Shown here one piece after another: positions 39,718-48,986 of a stretch of 64,000 nucleotides of DNA (positions are counted from its first letter, which is position 1; each line of letters starts with the position of its first letter). The notes below the pieces were generated by a model. It ran no database searches. It was not told the origin of the DNA and saw only the letters and a list, made by a program, of their open reading frames with translations. The translations under genes were made by a program, and so were the position numbers. This DNA comes from Chryseobacterium rhizoplanae (GTDB taxonomy: Bacteria > Bacteroidota > Bacteroidia > Flavobacteriales > Weeksellaceae), in NCBI RefSeq assembly GCF_900182655.1, contig NZ_FXTC01000012.1, forward strand, positions 1-64,000. Reading direction: 5' to 3'.

Positions 39718-41256
39718 ATGAAAAATACTATAAGCTTATTCGATTTTTCGAAGAAAATAAATTATAAAAATGAACTGCTGGCTGGTTTTACGGTAGCGAT
39801 GACGATGATCCCTGAATCTCTTTCGTTTGCTATTCTTGCCGGTTTGTCTCCTCTTACAGGGCTTTATGCAGCTTTTATGATGGGATTGGTAACCGCCGTT
39901 CTGGGAGGACGTCCCGGTATGGTTTCCGGTGGAGCTGGTGCAACCATCGTTGTATTGATTGCTCTGATACAATCTCATGGCGTAGAATATCTTTTTGCTA
40001 CTGTAGCACTGGCCGGAATACTTCAAATGCTGGTAGGAATCTTTAAACTGGGAAAATTTGTGAGATTGATTCCGCAACCGGTTATGTACGGATTCCTGAA
40101 CGGATTGGCCATTATTATCTTTATGGCGCAGGTAGAGCAGTTTAAAATTACAGACAGCAGCGGAGCCGTAAGCTGGCTGCAAGGAATGTCTTTGTATATA
40201 ATGGCTGGTTTAACTGCCCTGACGATTGCCGTAGTCTATTTTTTTCCAAAAATAACGAAAACAGTTCCTGCTTCGCTCGTAGCGATCATTATTGTCTTTG
40301 CTGTAGTTCTTGGATTTAATATTCCAACCAAAACAGTAGCAGATATTGCTCATATCAGTGGAAACCTTCCAAGTTTTCATATTCCAAAAATCCCTTTTTC
40401 ACTGGAAACGTTACAGATTATTTTTCCATATGCTTTAATTATGGCTGGAGTAGGCCTTATTGAATCTCTTCTGACATTATCCATGGTGGATGAAATCACC
40501 AATACAAAAGGAAGTGCCAATAAAGAATCTGTAGCTCAGGGATTAGCCAATATTACGAACGGTTTCTTTGGAGGAATGGGAGGCTGTGCAATGGTGGCAC
40601 AAACTTTAGTGAATCTTAATGCAGGTTCCAGAGCAAGATTATCGGGAATAATAGCATCACTTCTAATTTTAATAATCATTTTGTGTGGAGCGCCTGTCAT
40701 TGAGAGAATTCCTATGGCTGCTTTAGTAGGAGTAATGATGATGGTGGCAATCAGTACTTTTCAGTGGGTGTCTATCAGGATTGTTAATAAAATGCCAAAA
40801 TCAGATATCTTCGTAGGAATTACTGTAGCATTGATTACTGTAATTTTACATAACCTGGCATTGGCAGTGTTAGTTGGAGTTATCATCTCTGCGCTGGTTT
40901 TTGCATGGGATAATGCCAAAAGAATACGGGCAAGAAAGTATATAGATGAAAACGGGGTGAAGTATTACGAAATATACGGACCGTTGTTTTTCGGTTCTGT
41001 AACAGCATTTACAGATAAGTTTGATCCAATGAATGATCCTGATCAAGTGGTTGTGGATTTTAAAGAAAGCCGTATTGTGGATATGAGTGCTATAGAAGCT
41101 TTAGGCAAATTATCTAAACGGTATAAAGAACAAAATAAAACAGTACACTTACGACATCTCAGTGAAGACTGTAGAAAAATATTGAAAAATGCAGAAGCTG
41201 TAGTAGAAGTTAATATCCAGGAGGATCCTACTTATAAGGTGATGCCGGAAAAATAA
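39718..41256 (+). CDS. SulP-family anion transporter with STAS domain
   Basis: 512-residue inner-membrane transporter of the SulP/SLC26 family (sulfate, bicarbonate or other anions). About 10-12 hydrophobic helices cover residues 20-400, with the family signature AMTMIPESLSFAILAGLSPLTGLYAAF near residues 27-53 (given here in part: PESLSFAILAGLSPLTGLYA) and NGFFGGMGGCAMVAQTLVNL. A cytoplasmic STAS domain follows (YEIYGPLFFGSV...VVDFKESRIVDMSAIEAL, about 425-500). The substrate cannot be told; the lack of sulfur genes nearby gives no hint. Short leader from the -7 box at 39703. Confidence 0.92.
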   Translation: MKNTISLFDFSKKINYKNELLAGFTVAMTMIPESLSFAILAGLSPLTGLYAAFMMGLVTAVLGGRPGMVSGGAGATIVVLIALIQSHGVEYLFATVALAGILQMLVGIFKLGKFVRLIPQPVMYGFLNGLAIIIFMAQVEQFKITDSSGAVSWLQGMSLYIMAGLTALTIAVVYFFPKITKTVPASLVAIIIVFAVVLGFNIPTKTVADIAHISGNLPSFHIPKIPFSLETLQIIFPYALIMAGVGLIESLLTLSMVDEITNTKGSANKESVAQGLANITNGFFGGMGGCAMVAQTLVNLNAGSRARLSGIIASLLILIIILCGAPVIERIPMAALVGVMMMVAISTFQWVSIRIVNKMPKSDIFVGITVALITVILHNLALAVLVGVIISALVFAWDNAKRIRARKYIDENGVKYYEIYGPLFFGSVTAFTDKFDPMNDPDQVVVDFKESRIVDMSAIEALGKLSKRYKEQNKTVHLRHLSEDCRKILKNAEAVVEVNIQEDPTYKVMPEK

Positions 41257-41303
41257 AGAAATTAAAATTGAATTTGTATCAATTATAAACCTCAATAACA
41301 AGA

Positions 41304-41336
41304 CAAGGACTGTAAGAAAAAAATCTACAGTCCTTG
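41304..41336. terminator. Bidirectional terminator between sulP and fusA-like gene
   Basis: CAAGGACTGTA pairs perfectly with TACAGTCCTTG (11 bp) between the convergent genes. Confidence 0.85.
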
Positions 41337-41341
41337 CTTGT

Positions 41342-43408
41342 TTAGATGATTAATGTATCTGCAATAAAATCAGGCACTAAAGCATAGTGCGACAATTTCA
41401 TGCTGATGGAAGCACGTCCGCTTGTCAGCGTTCTAAGATCAGAAATATACCCGAAAGTTGAAGCCAACGGAACTTCCGCTGCAAAAACTTTTCTTCCTGA
41501 CCTTTCATCAATAGAAGTGATGATTCCCCTTCTTCTGTTGATATCTGCAGTGACAGCACCCGTATATTCTTCAATACTTTGAATCTCCACCTGCATGACT
41601 GGCTCCATAAGTTTGGGACTACATCCTTTGGCCGCAGCTTTGAATCCTTCTCTTGCCGCAATCTCAAAATCAAGCGCCGCAGAATCCTGAGCGTGGAAAG
41701 AACCGTCCAGAAGAGTAACCTTCATGTTTTCCAGAGGATATCCTTTTAAAGGTCCGTTTTCCATAGCTTCTCTGAATCCTTTTTCAACAGATGGAATAAA
41801 TTCAGTGGGGATAACTCCTCCTTTGATCATATTGATAAATTCCAATCCATGTTCATTATCATTTCCTGGCCCGATCTCAAAACTGATATCAGCGAACTGC
41901 CCGCTTCCTCCGTTCTGTTTGGAAAGTTTCTCTCTATGAACTTTGGTTGCTGTTAAAATCTCACGATAAGAAACTTTAGGTTTTCCCTGATTAACTTCAA
42001 TACCGTGATTCAGGCGTATTTTTTCCAAAGTAACCTCAAGATGAAGCTCTCCCAGTCCACTCAATAAAGTTTCTCCGGTCTGTTTATCCCTTTCAACCAC
42101 CAAAGAAGGATCTTCTTCCTGGATTTTTGCCAGCACCAAACCAAATGATTTCTCATCACCATTGGTTTTCGGCTCAATAGCCACCCTGATAACAGGAGTT
42201 GGGATCGTAATCGATTCCAGCAATATAGGCTTGTCTATAGAAGATAAAGAGTCTCCAGTTTTGGCATCTTTTATTCCTGTCAAAGCAACAATATCTCCCG
42301 CTTTAGCTTCTTCCAGTGATAACGTTTTGTCAGACTGCATTTGTAAAATCCTGGAAATCCTGAAACTTTCGCCCGTTCTTACATTCAGTAAAGTATCTCC
42401 GGATTTAATTTTTCCGGAATATACACGGAGCATAGCCAGTCTTCCCATATGCTTGTCAATCACAACTTTGAAGACAAGCCCTGAAAAAGAAACAGTTTCA
42501 TTCCTTTCCAGTGTTATCGTTTCTTCTGTGTGAGGATCTCTTCCATGCAGGTCAGCAAGCTGATCAGGTGCCGGAAGATACGCTACAACCGCATCAAGAA
42601 GAGGCTGAATTCCCTTATTCTTAAAGGCAGAACCACATAGAACGGGAACGGCAGATCCTGTTCTGCAGACTCTTTGTATAGCTTCTGTAACCATTTCAAC
42701 ATTGATTGTATGTTCAGTATCCATGAAGATTTCAAAAAACGTCTCATCATATTCTGCCAGGGTTTCCAGTAATTTGATTCTGTATTCATCGGCTTCAGGC
42801 TGAGAGGTGGCTGGAATTTCCTTCTCTGCAATAGTTTCTCCATTTTCATCGGTCCAGTATAATGCTTTCATTTTGACAAGATCAATGACACCTTCAAAAT
42901 GGCTTTCAGCTCCAATCGGGATTTGAAGAGCCAGAGGAACAGTACTTAGCTTCGTTCTTATCTCATGAAGAACGGCAAAGAAATCTGCACCAATTCTGTC
43001 CATTTTGTTGATGAAACAAATCTTGGAGGTTCCATATTTTTCGGCCTGGAACCAAACATTTTCAGTCTGTGGCTGAACACCTGATGAAGCACAGAAAACT
43101 GCAACTACACTGTCCAGAACCCTTAGAGAACGCTCTACTTCTACTGCAAAATCAATGTGCCCCGGAGTATCAATAATGTTGATATTATAAACAGTATCAT
43201 CTTTTTTCCATTGTGTTGAAACCGCAGCGGATGAAATGGTAATCCCTCTGTTTCTTTCCTGTATGTCTTTATCCATGGTGGTATTTCCGTCATCTACATT
43301 ACCGATTTTATGGATAAGTCCTGTGTAATACAGAAGTCTTTCAGATAAAGTTGTTTTTCCCGCATCTACGTGTGCTATAATCCCTATATTTCGTGTGTTG
43401 TATTTCAT
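41342..43408 (-). CDS. fusA: Elongation factor G, second-type paralogue
   Basis: 688-residue translational GTPase of the EF-G family. I start at MKYNTRNIGIIAHVDAGKTT (43408); an in-frame start 75 bp upstream gives an unlikely extension. P-loop AHVDAGKTTLSERL, switch I RNRGITISSAAVS (with RG-IT), G3 IDTPGHIDF, G4 INKMDRIGADF and G5-type VLCGSAF are present, so GTP hydrolysis should be intact. Domains II-V follow with the conserved GLGELHLEV and SFHAQDSAALDFEIAAREGF. It stands alone, away from rpsL-rpsG, so it is probably a second EF-G (translocation or recycling under special conditions). A 28-codon ORF with a terminator lies upstream. Confidence 0.9.
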   Translation of the reverse strand: MKYNTRNIGIIAHVDAGKTTLSERLLYYTGLIHKIGNVDDGNTTMDKDIQERNRGITISSAAVSTQWKKDDTVYNINIIDTPGHIDFAVEVERSLRVLDSVVAVFCASSGVQPQTENVWFQAEKYGTSKICFINKMDRIGADFFAVLHEIRTKLSTVPLALQIPIGAESHFEGVIDLVKMKALYWTDENGETIAEKEIPATSQPEADEYRIKLLETLAEYDETFFEIFMDTEHTINVEMVTEAIQRVCRTGSAVPVLCGSAFKNKGIQPLLDAVVAYLPAPDQLADLHGRDPHTEETITLERNETVSFSGLVFKVVIDKHMGRLAMLRVYSGKIKSGDTLLNVRTGESFRISRILQMQSDKTLSLEEAKAGDIVALTGIKDAKTGDSLSSIDKPILLESITIPTPVIRVAIEPKTNGDEKSFGLVLAKIQEEDPSLVVERDKQTGETLLSGLGELHLEVTLEKIRLNHGIEVNQGKPKVSYREILTATKVHREKLSKQNGGSGQFADISFEIGPGNDNEHGLEFINMIKGGVIPTEFIPSVEKGFREAMENGPLKGYPLENMKVTLLDGSFHAQDSAALDFEIAAREGFKAAAKGCSPKLMEPVMQVEIQSIEEYTGAVTADINRRRGIITSIDERSGRKVFAAEVPLASTFGYISDLRTLTSGRASISMKLSHYALVPDFIADTLII

Positions 43409-43600
43409 TTTTTTTAATTTAAATTGTTGATTTTTAGATCTGTATTTGGAAAAGGCTCTGAAAAAAATAAACACAAAATACACTCCGGTCTCATGGAGCC
43501 GGTAAAAACATTTTTGTATTGTGTATCAAAGTGAAATTTTCAGAAATCTTAACAAATAACAGAAGTTGTGTGAATTGTTAAAGTCTGAAATTAGGGCAGC

Positions 43601-43631
43601 AAAAAAGACCTATCCGAATAGACAGGTCTTT
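43601..43631 (-). terminator. Terminator between a small ORF and the EF-G gene
   Basis: On the minus strand AAAGACCTGTC pairs with GATAGGTCTTT (one mismatch) and is followed by TTTTTT. It lies in the 250-bp leader of the EF-G gene, just after a 28-codon ORF. Confidence 0.8.
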
Positions 43632-43663
43632 AATATATTTTTGGGTATAAAAGATCTATAGAA

Positions 43664-43750
43664 CTATTCAGATAAATATTCAGTGCTGCCAAAGAACACA
43701 GCTCTGACAGGATTACTTAAGTTAATAATATTTATCATTTTTGTTGACAT
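43664..43750 (-). CDS. 28-residue small ORF upstream of the EF-G gene
   Basis: ATG at 43750, TAG at 43664; product starts MSTKMINIINLSNPVRAVFF and continues GSTEYLSE. A terminator follows 33 bp later and the EF-G gene starts about 190 bp beyond. The order small ORF-terminator-translation gene mirrors the leader at 21474 before the tRNA array, and the peptide shares the F-G-S pattern with the small ORF at 20958. It may be a leader peptide or an independent small protein. Confidence 0.5.
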   Translation of the reverse strand: MSTKMINIINLSNPVRAVFFGSTEYLSE

Positions 43751-43937
43751 TGTTGATTGTTAATCGGTTGCGAAATTATAATTTTTTTTTGATTTTCAAA
43801 GAATTTTTGAAAATATTTTTTGTGAACGGATATTAAACACTTTTTAAATCAACTTCTGAGAATCTTTCAAATCCATAGAATTTCATAAAAATATCTTAAA
43901 ACAGATAACGAACGTAATGCTTTTATGATAAATATTT

Positions 43938-43945
43938 TATCTTTG
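43938..43945 (+). promoter_or_regulatory. -7 box TATCTTTG of the ter operon
   Basis: Exact TAnnTTTG match, about 90 bp before the TTG start of the first ter gene. Confidence 0.6.
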
Positions 43946-44035
43946 GGAAGAATAGTATTGTAAACACTTTTTGATGATTAAAAAATTTTAAATCTTTTTC
44001 AAGAAGCTAAATAAAAACTTTTAACTTAAAACCTA

Positions 44036-44704
44036 TTGAAAACAGATATCGACATCCATAACCACTGTCATTTTTCCTTTGACCTGTGGCTCACTTTAAT
44101 CAAATCTCATCCTGAATTTAAAGCAAAAAGAGTTGAGCTGTTCTCCTCATTTTTTAACGTAGATAAACCGATAGAAGAAGTTGCGAAAACTGTAAAATAT
44201 TACGATGATCTTTGCAATACTATTAATGAAGTGACTGGAGGGAATATAGACACTTTTGAAATTTATCTGATGATTCTTGGTTCTTTGGGCGTGGATATAA
44301 AGCAATTGAATAAAGAAAAACTTAATGAGTTTTACGGAAAAAGTGAAGATTTATTTCTGGAATACAGGCCGATTGTGATTTTTGAGAATATCCATGATTT
44401 TTTTGAGGATATTAAAAATCAGGGAAAGACCATTAATATTTTGAGCAATACAGGATTTATCAAAGGAAAAACCATGAGGAAATTTCTGATCCATGAAAAT
44501 CTGGATCAGTACATAGATTTTCATATCTATTCTGATGAAATTAACTATTCCAAACCGAACCCGCTTATTTTTCAGGAAGTGAAGAATAATATCAAAGATC
44601 AGGATTTGCCAATGCATCAGATTCTGCATATCGGAGACAATCAGTTTGCAGATTATGAAGGGGCAAAAAACTTCGGTTTCAGTGCACATTTACTTAAACA
44701 CTAA
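44036..44704 (+). CDS. HAD-like hydrolase of the ter cluster
   Basis: 222-residue haloacid dehalogenase-fold protein. Motif I is FSFDLWLTLI (D with the second Asp replaced by a non-acidic residue), motif II NILSNTGFIKGK, motif III lysine in YSKPNPLIFQ and motif IV HIGDNQFADYEGA. HAD proteins of this type go with TerD/TelA and PRTase genes in tellurite-type stress clusters, where they are thought to act on a nucleotide-like metabolite. Start taken at TTG 44036; no good ATG is available in frame at the N-terminus. Followed 8 bp later by the PRTase gene. Confidence 0.8.
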   Translation: MKTDIDIHNHCHFSFDLWLTLIKSHPEFKAKRVELFSSFFNVDKPIEEVAKTVKYYDDLCNTINEVTGGNIDTFEIYLMILGSLGVDIKQLNKEKLNEFYGKSEDLFLEYRPIVIFENIHDFFEDIKNQGKTINILSNTGFIKGKTMRKFLIHENLDQYIDFHIYSDEINYSKPNPLIFQEVKNNIKDQDLPMHQILHIGDNQFADYEGAKNFGFSAHLLKH

Positions 44705-44712
44705 AAATAAAC

Positions 44713-45537
44713 ATGAATAAAAGATACAGCTTACACCACATTCATTCAGCAGATGAGTTTACTTTCTCACCCGCGGAATACAGCTATTTCAAATATGGCG
44801 ATAAGTCGTATGCTGAAAAATTTGCAAGAGAATTATTCGACGGATTTATTTCCGAAAACGAAACACTTTTAGATACTGATAAAGAGATTGTAGTACTTCC
44901 AAGCCCTTATATGGCGATTCCTACGGCTTCTAATTTCTTATGTTTTTTCTTTAAAAAGCATCTGGATTTTTATCTGTTTCAAAAAGGGAAAAAGTCAAGC
45001 ATTTTGTCAAAAATCAACCGTAATCATACCTATATCACAGATTATGGAAACCTCAATTTTGAAGACCGCAAAAATCTGATTGCGAATGATACTTATTATA
45101 TCGATAAAGATTTTTTGAGAGGAAAACTTTGTATTTTTATAGACGATATAAAAATCACGGGAAGTCATGAATACACAGTCAACAGAATCCTGGACGAATA
45201 TAGCGTAGAAGCAGACTTTATGTTCCTGTATTATGCTGAACTGATGAATTTTGACCTTGATCCTAAAATTGAAAACTTTTTTAACTATTACGCAGTAAAA
45301 AATGTAAATCATGTTGCAGAAGTGATGAATAAAGAGAGTTTTGAGTTCAATACAAGGATTGTAAAATATATTTTAGGCCTGGAATCAAGTAATTTTGACT
45401 ATCTTACGTCTAAAGTAAAAAAAGAACAGATGGATTTGCTTTTGGAGCTGGCCATCAGCAACAATTATCATTTAATAAAAGAATACGAAAATAACATCAA
45501 TACTTTAACACAAACGGAATTATATTATGGCTATTAA
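44713..45537 (+). CDS. Phosphoribosyltransferase-like protein of the ter cluster
   Basis: 274 residues. The PRPP-binding loop is LCIFIDDIKITGSHEYTVNR (hydrophobic strand, DD, then TGS) around residues 137-156. IVVLPSPYMAIPTASNFLCF lies before it. Such PRTases are conserved partners of TerD-family genes and are proposed to help make a nucleoside-like compound together with the HAD protein; this is a family-level prediction. Overlaps the following terD gene by 11 bp, so translation is coupled. Confidence 0.8.
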   Translation: MNKRYSLHHIHSADEFTFSPAEYSYFKYGDKSYAEKFARELFDGFISENETLLDTDKEIVVLPSPYMAIPTASNFLCFFFKKHLDFYLFQKGKKSSILSKINRNHTYITDYGNLNFEDRKNLIANDTYYIDKDFLRGKLCIFIDDIKITGSHEYTVNRILDEYSVEADFMFLYYAELMNFDLDPKIENFFNYYAVKNVNHVAEVMNKESFEFNTRIVKYILGLESSNFDYLTSKVKKEQMDLLLELAISNNYHLIKEYENNINTLTQTELYYGY

Positions 45538-46084
45538 CTTACAAAAAGGACAAAGAGAAAATATTAACGCACCTAAATTTACTGTAGGTTTAGGATGGGA
45601 TATCAATAATACTTCTACAGGAACAGGATTTGACCTTGATGCCTCTTTGTTTTTGCTGGGAGACGACAAAAAATTAGTTTCAGATAATCACTTTATTTTC
45701 TATAACAACCTTGAGTCTCCGGATAAATCGGTAATCCACACAGGAGATAACCTTACAGGTGAAGGAGCTGGAGATGATGAACAGATCAAAATTGATCTTA
45801 CCAAAATTGATGATGCCATCAAAGAAATTACAGTAGTGGTAACCATTCACGAAGCAGATTCAAGAAAACAAAACTTTGGACAGGTAAGAAATTCTTTCAT
45901 CAGAATTTTCAATACAGATACGAATGAAGAGATCTTAAAATATGAATTAGATGAAGATTTCTCAATCGAAACTGCAGTAGAATTCGGAAGAATCTACAAC
46001 AGAAACGGAGAATGGAAATTTGAGGCTGTAGGGGCAGGACAGAGAGAAGGCCTTGAGAAATTTGTATCAATTTATCAGAAGTAA
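45527..46084 (+). CDS. terD: TerD-family protein
   Basis: 185-residue TerD domain protein. The typical start MAINLQKGQRENINAP, the calcium-site region GTGFDLDASLFLLGDDKKLV, the strand FIFYNNLESPDKSVIHTGDN and LTGEGAGDDEQIKIDL are all present. TerD proteins bind Ca2+ through the acidic GDD/DLD residues and are linked to resistance against tellurite, phage and other stresses. 11-bp overlap with the PRTase gene, 2 bp before the TelA gene. Confidence 0.95.
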   Translation: MAINLQKGQRENINAPKFTVGLGWDINNTSTGTGFDLDASLFLLGDDKKLVSDNHFIFYNNLESPDKSVIHTGDNLTGEGAGDDEQIKIDLTKIDDAIKEITVVVTIHEADSRKQNFGQVRNSFIRIFNTDTNEEILKYELDEDFSIETAVEFGRIYNRNGEWKFEAVGAGQREGLEKFVSIYQK

Positions 46085-46086
46085 TT

Positions 46087-47262
46087 ATGGACAATCAGGA
46101 AAATCAACCCATAGATCCACTAGGATCAATAGAACCTCTTAAAACCTTTGAACCTACTCCAATGGTTCCTCCAACTCCGGCTCAGTCTGCTCAGAATGCA
46201 GCGCCGGCGGTTCTTGTGGACAGAGAGGGAAATGTAAATCTGACACAACTGCAGTCAGAAGAACGTCAGAAATATGAAGTTCTTGCGAACTCTATTGATG
46301 AAGCCAATCCGGGCTCCATCGTGAACTTTGGAGCGGAACTTCAAAAAACATTAACTAACCAGAGTGACAGCTTTTTAGGAAATGTAAGAAGATCAAATTC
46401 CGGAGAAGTAGGAGGCCTTATCAATGATCTTTTGGTAGAGCTGAACTATGTAGATGTAGAAGAGCTTAACGGAAACAAAGTGAAAAGTTTTCTGAGCAAA
46501 TTGCCATTCATGAAGAAGGTGATGACCCAGGTAGAGAACTTATTTGCAAAATACGATAAGATCATCAACAATATTGAGCAGATCTCGTATAAAGTAAATG
46601 CAGGAATTATCACTTCTACAAAAGATAATGCTGTACTTCAGACTATTTTTGAAAGCAACGTAAATTCTATCAAGCAGATTGAAGAACTTGTGATTGCCGG
46701 AAATATCAGAATGGAAAGAGCGGCAGTAGAGCTTGCTCAAATGGAGGCAGCTCCTCAGAATTTTCAGGATTATCAGATTGCGGATAAAAGAGATTTTATT
46801 GCAAGATTAGACAGAAGAATGGCTGATCTTAAAGTGGTGCGTGTGATTATGATGCAGTCACTTCCGCAGATCAGACTGGTACAGAACAACAACGTTTCTA
46901 TTGCTGAAAAAGCTCAAACGATTCTTACCACGACACTTCCTGTTTGGAAAAATCAGCTTTCATTGGCTGTAGCAATGTACAGACAGCAGCAGAATATTGA
47001 AATCCAGCAGAAAGTATCTTCTACTACAGAAGAAATCTTAAGAAAGAATGCAGAACGTCTTGGCCAGAATTCAATAAATGTTGCCAGAGCGAACGAGCAG
47101 ACGATTGTATCTGTGGAAACATTGAAAGAAACAACATCAATGTTGATCAATACATTGAATGAGGTGAAACAAATCCAGAAACAGGGAGCAGATAACAGAA
47201 GAAAACTGGATCAGGATCTTCAGACATTGGAACATGAACTAAAAGCGAATGTCAGAGGTTAA
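46087..47262 (+). CDS. telA: Toxic anion resistance protein, TelA family
   Basis: 391 residues, helical coiled-coil-rich, of the TelA/KlaA/YceG family. Segments include IVNFGAELQKTLTNQSDSFL, LPFMKKVMTQVENLFAKYD, IADKRDFIARLDRRMADLKV and QSLPQIRLVQNNNVSIAEKA, which fit the family over its full length; the N-terminal 35 residues are Pro-rich. TelA proteins work with TerC/TerD in membrane-associated stress complexes. Two bases after terD. Confidence 0.93.
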   Translation: MDNQENQPIDPLGSIEPLKTFEPTPMVPPTPAQSAQNAAPAVLVDREGNVNLTQLQSEERQKYEVLANSIDEANPGSIVNFGAELQKTLTNQSDSFLGNVRRSNSGEVGGLINDLLVELNYVDVEELNGNKVKSFLSKLPFMKKVMTQVENLFAKYDKIINNIEQISYKVNAGIITSTKDNAVLQTIFESNVNSIKQIEELVIAGNIRMERAAVELAQMEAAPQNFQDYQIADKRDFIARLDRRMADLKVVRVIMMQSLPQIRLVQNNNVSIAEKAQTILTTTLPVWKNQLSLAVAMYRQQQNIEIQQKVSSTTEEILRKNAERLGQNSINVARANEQTIVSVETLKETTSMLINTLNEVKQIQKQGADNRRKLDQDLQTLEHELKANVRG

Positions 47263-47278
47263 TTTATAGGATACCAAG

Positions 47279-48226
47279 GTGGGGGATGATGCAGCAACCA
47301 TATTGTCGCAAAGCAAAAGAAGATTAACAAAGCTTAAGCTTCTCGCTAATTTTTTTGAACATATTGACATCATATCAATTTACATCAAAACTGATATTAT
47401 CCACAATCTGTTCCAGGAAAATACGGCTTTGGATTACAATAAACTGGAACTTTTCCACCTGCAGTATACTGACAGTCTCATAGAACTTCTTACTAAGATT
47501 AAAAAACAGAAGGAAAATGACATGCTGGCTGTTATCAATGAAATTAACATCAACAGTAAATATATTTCAGGTTTTGAAGAAAGACGGGTAGACAGTTTTG
47601 AGACTGACAGGAAAATGTACAGCGGTGTGTTTTCCCAACATTTGAAAACGGTATATAAAGACCTTACCGAAGATCGTTTTACGGCCAATTGGGAAAATGT
47701 ACTGTATTTTCATAAAAAATATGCCCAGGAATTTTACAGAACAGAAGCAGATGAAACACTGCTGAAATCTGATTCTTTTCCTGCCTATCAGTATAAAGAT
47801 TATTCCATTGAAAGAAAACTGTTGGGTAGGCTTAATATACAGAGATTTAAAGTACGTTTCGTATGTGGATACCTTATAGGAACCCATGATTATGAACTTT
47901 TTAAAATCTTTCAGTCTGATGATTATTTTATATTCAGTGTAGACGAAAAGAAATTGTATCTTTTTGACAAAGAATTGGATAAGCTGGATATTTCTGAAAA
48001 TCAGTCTAATCAGAGCTCCATTATTGATCAGCTGAGAAATAAAAATGAACAGTTGGAAAACAGTATGAACGAAAGAAAACGTGCATTACCAGCTGAAGTG
48101 GAAGGTGTTTTGAAAGATTATATTAAAAACCTTGAAAATATGGATATTATGAGCAAAATATTTGATTTTGACGAAGAAACAAATATTCTGCGGGCGATGC
48201 TTAATTTGAATCTGAATAATAACTAA
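47279..48226 (+). CDS. Uncharacterised protein of the ter cluster
   Basis: 315 residues read from GTG 47279, 16 bp after telA. Helical, charged, no signal peptide; the C-terminal 60 residues look like a coiled coil (IIDQLRNKNEQLENSMNERK). Contains LLKSDSFPAYQYKDYSIERK. I do not recognise the domain. Its constant place between telA and the second terD suggests a structural or adaptor role in the ter complex. Confidence 0.75.
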   Translation: MGDDAATILSQSKRRLTKLKLLANFFEHIDIISIYIKTDIIHNLFQENTALDYNKLELFHLQYTDSLIELLTKIKKQKENDMLAVINEININSKYISGFEERRVDSFETDRKMYSGVFSQHLKTVYKDLTEDRFTANWENVLYFHKKYAQEFYRTEADETLLKSDSFPAYQYKDYSIERKLLGRLNIQRFKVRFVCGYLIGTHDYELFKIFQSDDYFIFSVDEKKLYLFDKELDKLDISENQSNQSSIIDQLRNKNEQLENSMNERKRALPAEVEGVLKDYIKNLENMDIMSKIFDFDEETNILRAMLNLNLNNN

Positions 48227-48292
48227 AACGAAATTTGTAAAGCAAAGAATACGCTTTTTTGCAAAAAGTATTTAACAACTAAACATAAAAAG

Positions 48293-48901
48293 ATGGCTAT
48301 CAACTTACAAAAAGGTCAGAGAATAAACCTTAAAAAAGAAAATGGAGCTGAGCTTTCTCAAGCTTGTGTGGGAATTAACTGGGGAGCAATTGAGAAAAAA
48401 GGATTTTTTGGAACTAAAAAAGAAGCAGTAGACTTAGATGGAAGCTGTATTTTATATGATTCAAACAAAAACGTTACTGAAGTAATCTATTTCGGAAACC
48501 TTAAATCCAGAAACGGATCTGTAAGACACAGCGGAGATGATCTTACCGGGGACGTAGATGGTGACGACGGATTGGATAATGAAGTAATCACTGTAGATTT
48601 CAGCCAATTGGAGCCTAACGTAGAACACGTTGCAATGGTACTGAACAGCTACAGAGGTCAGGATTTCGGAACCATTCCTTTTGCTTCTATCCGTATTTAT
48701 GAAGGAACACCTACTAATGTGAGAGAAGTGTTTGCAAAATATGATATTGCCAATGATGCTTCTTTCAGAGGGCATGTTGCTATGGTAATGGGAGTGTTCT
48801 ACAAGAGAAATGGAGAGTGGAAATTCAATGCAATAGGAGATCCTACTGCAGACAAAAAGCTGGAGCAGACGGTTCAGACAGTTCAGATGAATTATCTATA
48901 A
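48293..48901 (+). CDS. terD: TerD-family protein, second copy
   Basis: 202-residue TerD homologue, longer than the first. Start MAINLQKGQRINLKKENGAE, then WGAIEKKGFFGTKKEAVDLD, CILYDSNKNVTEVIYFGNL and SGDDLTGDVDGDDGLDNEVI, which is rich in Ca2+-ligand Asp residues. This form, with the extra GFFGTKK insert, corresponds to the TerD/TerE-like branch related to stress proteins SCP1/SCP2. Followed by terC after about 85 bp. Confidence 0.95.
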   Translation: MAINLQKGQRINLKKENGAELSQACVGINWGAIEKKGFFGTKKEAVDLDGSCILYDSNKNVTEVIYFGNLKSRNGSVRHSGDDLTGDVDGDDGLDNEVITVDFSQLEPNVEHVAMVLNSYRGQDFGTIPFASIRIYEGTPTNVREVFAKYDIANDASFRGHVAMVMGVFYKRNGEWKFNAIGDPTADKKLEQTVQTVQMNYL

Positions 48902-48986
48902 TCAATTGTCAATCAAAAGATAAATAAATTAGCAATATTTGTACTCTGTGCATCTATTGCTTTTATCATATAATAACATAACTCAA

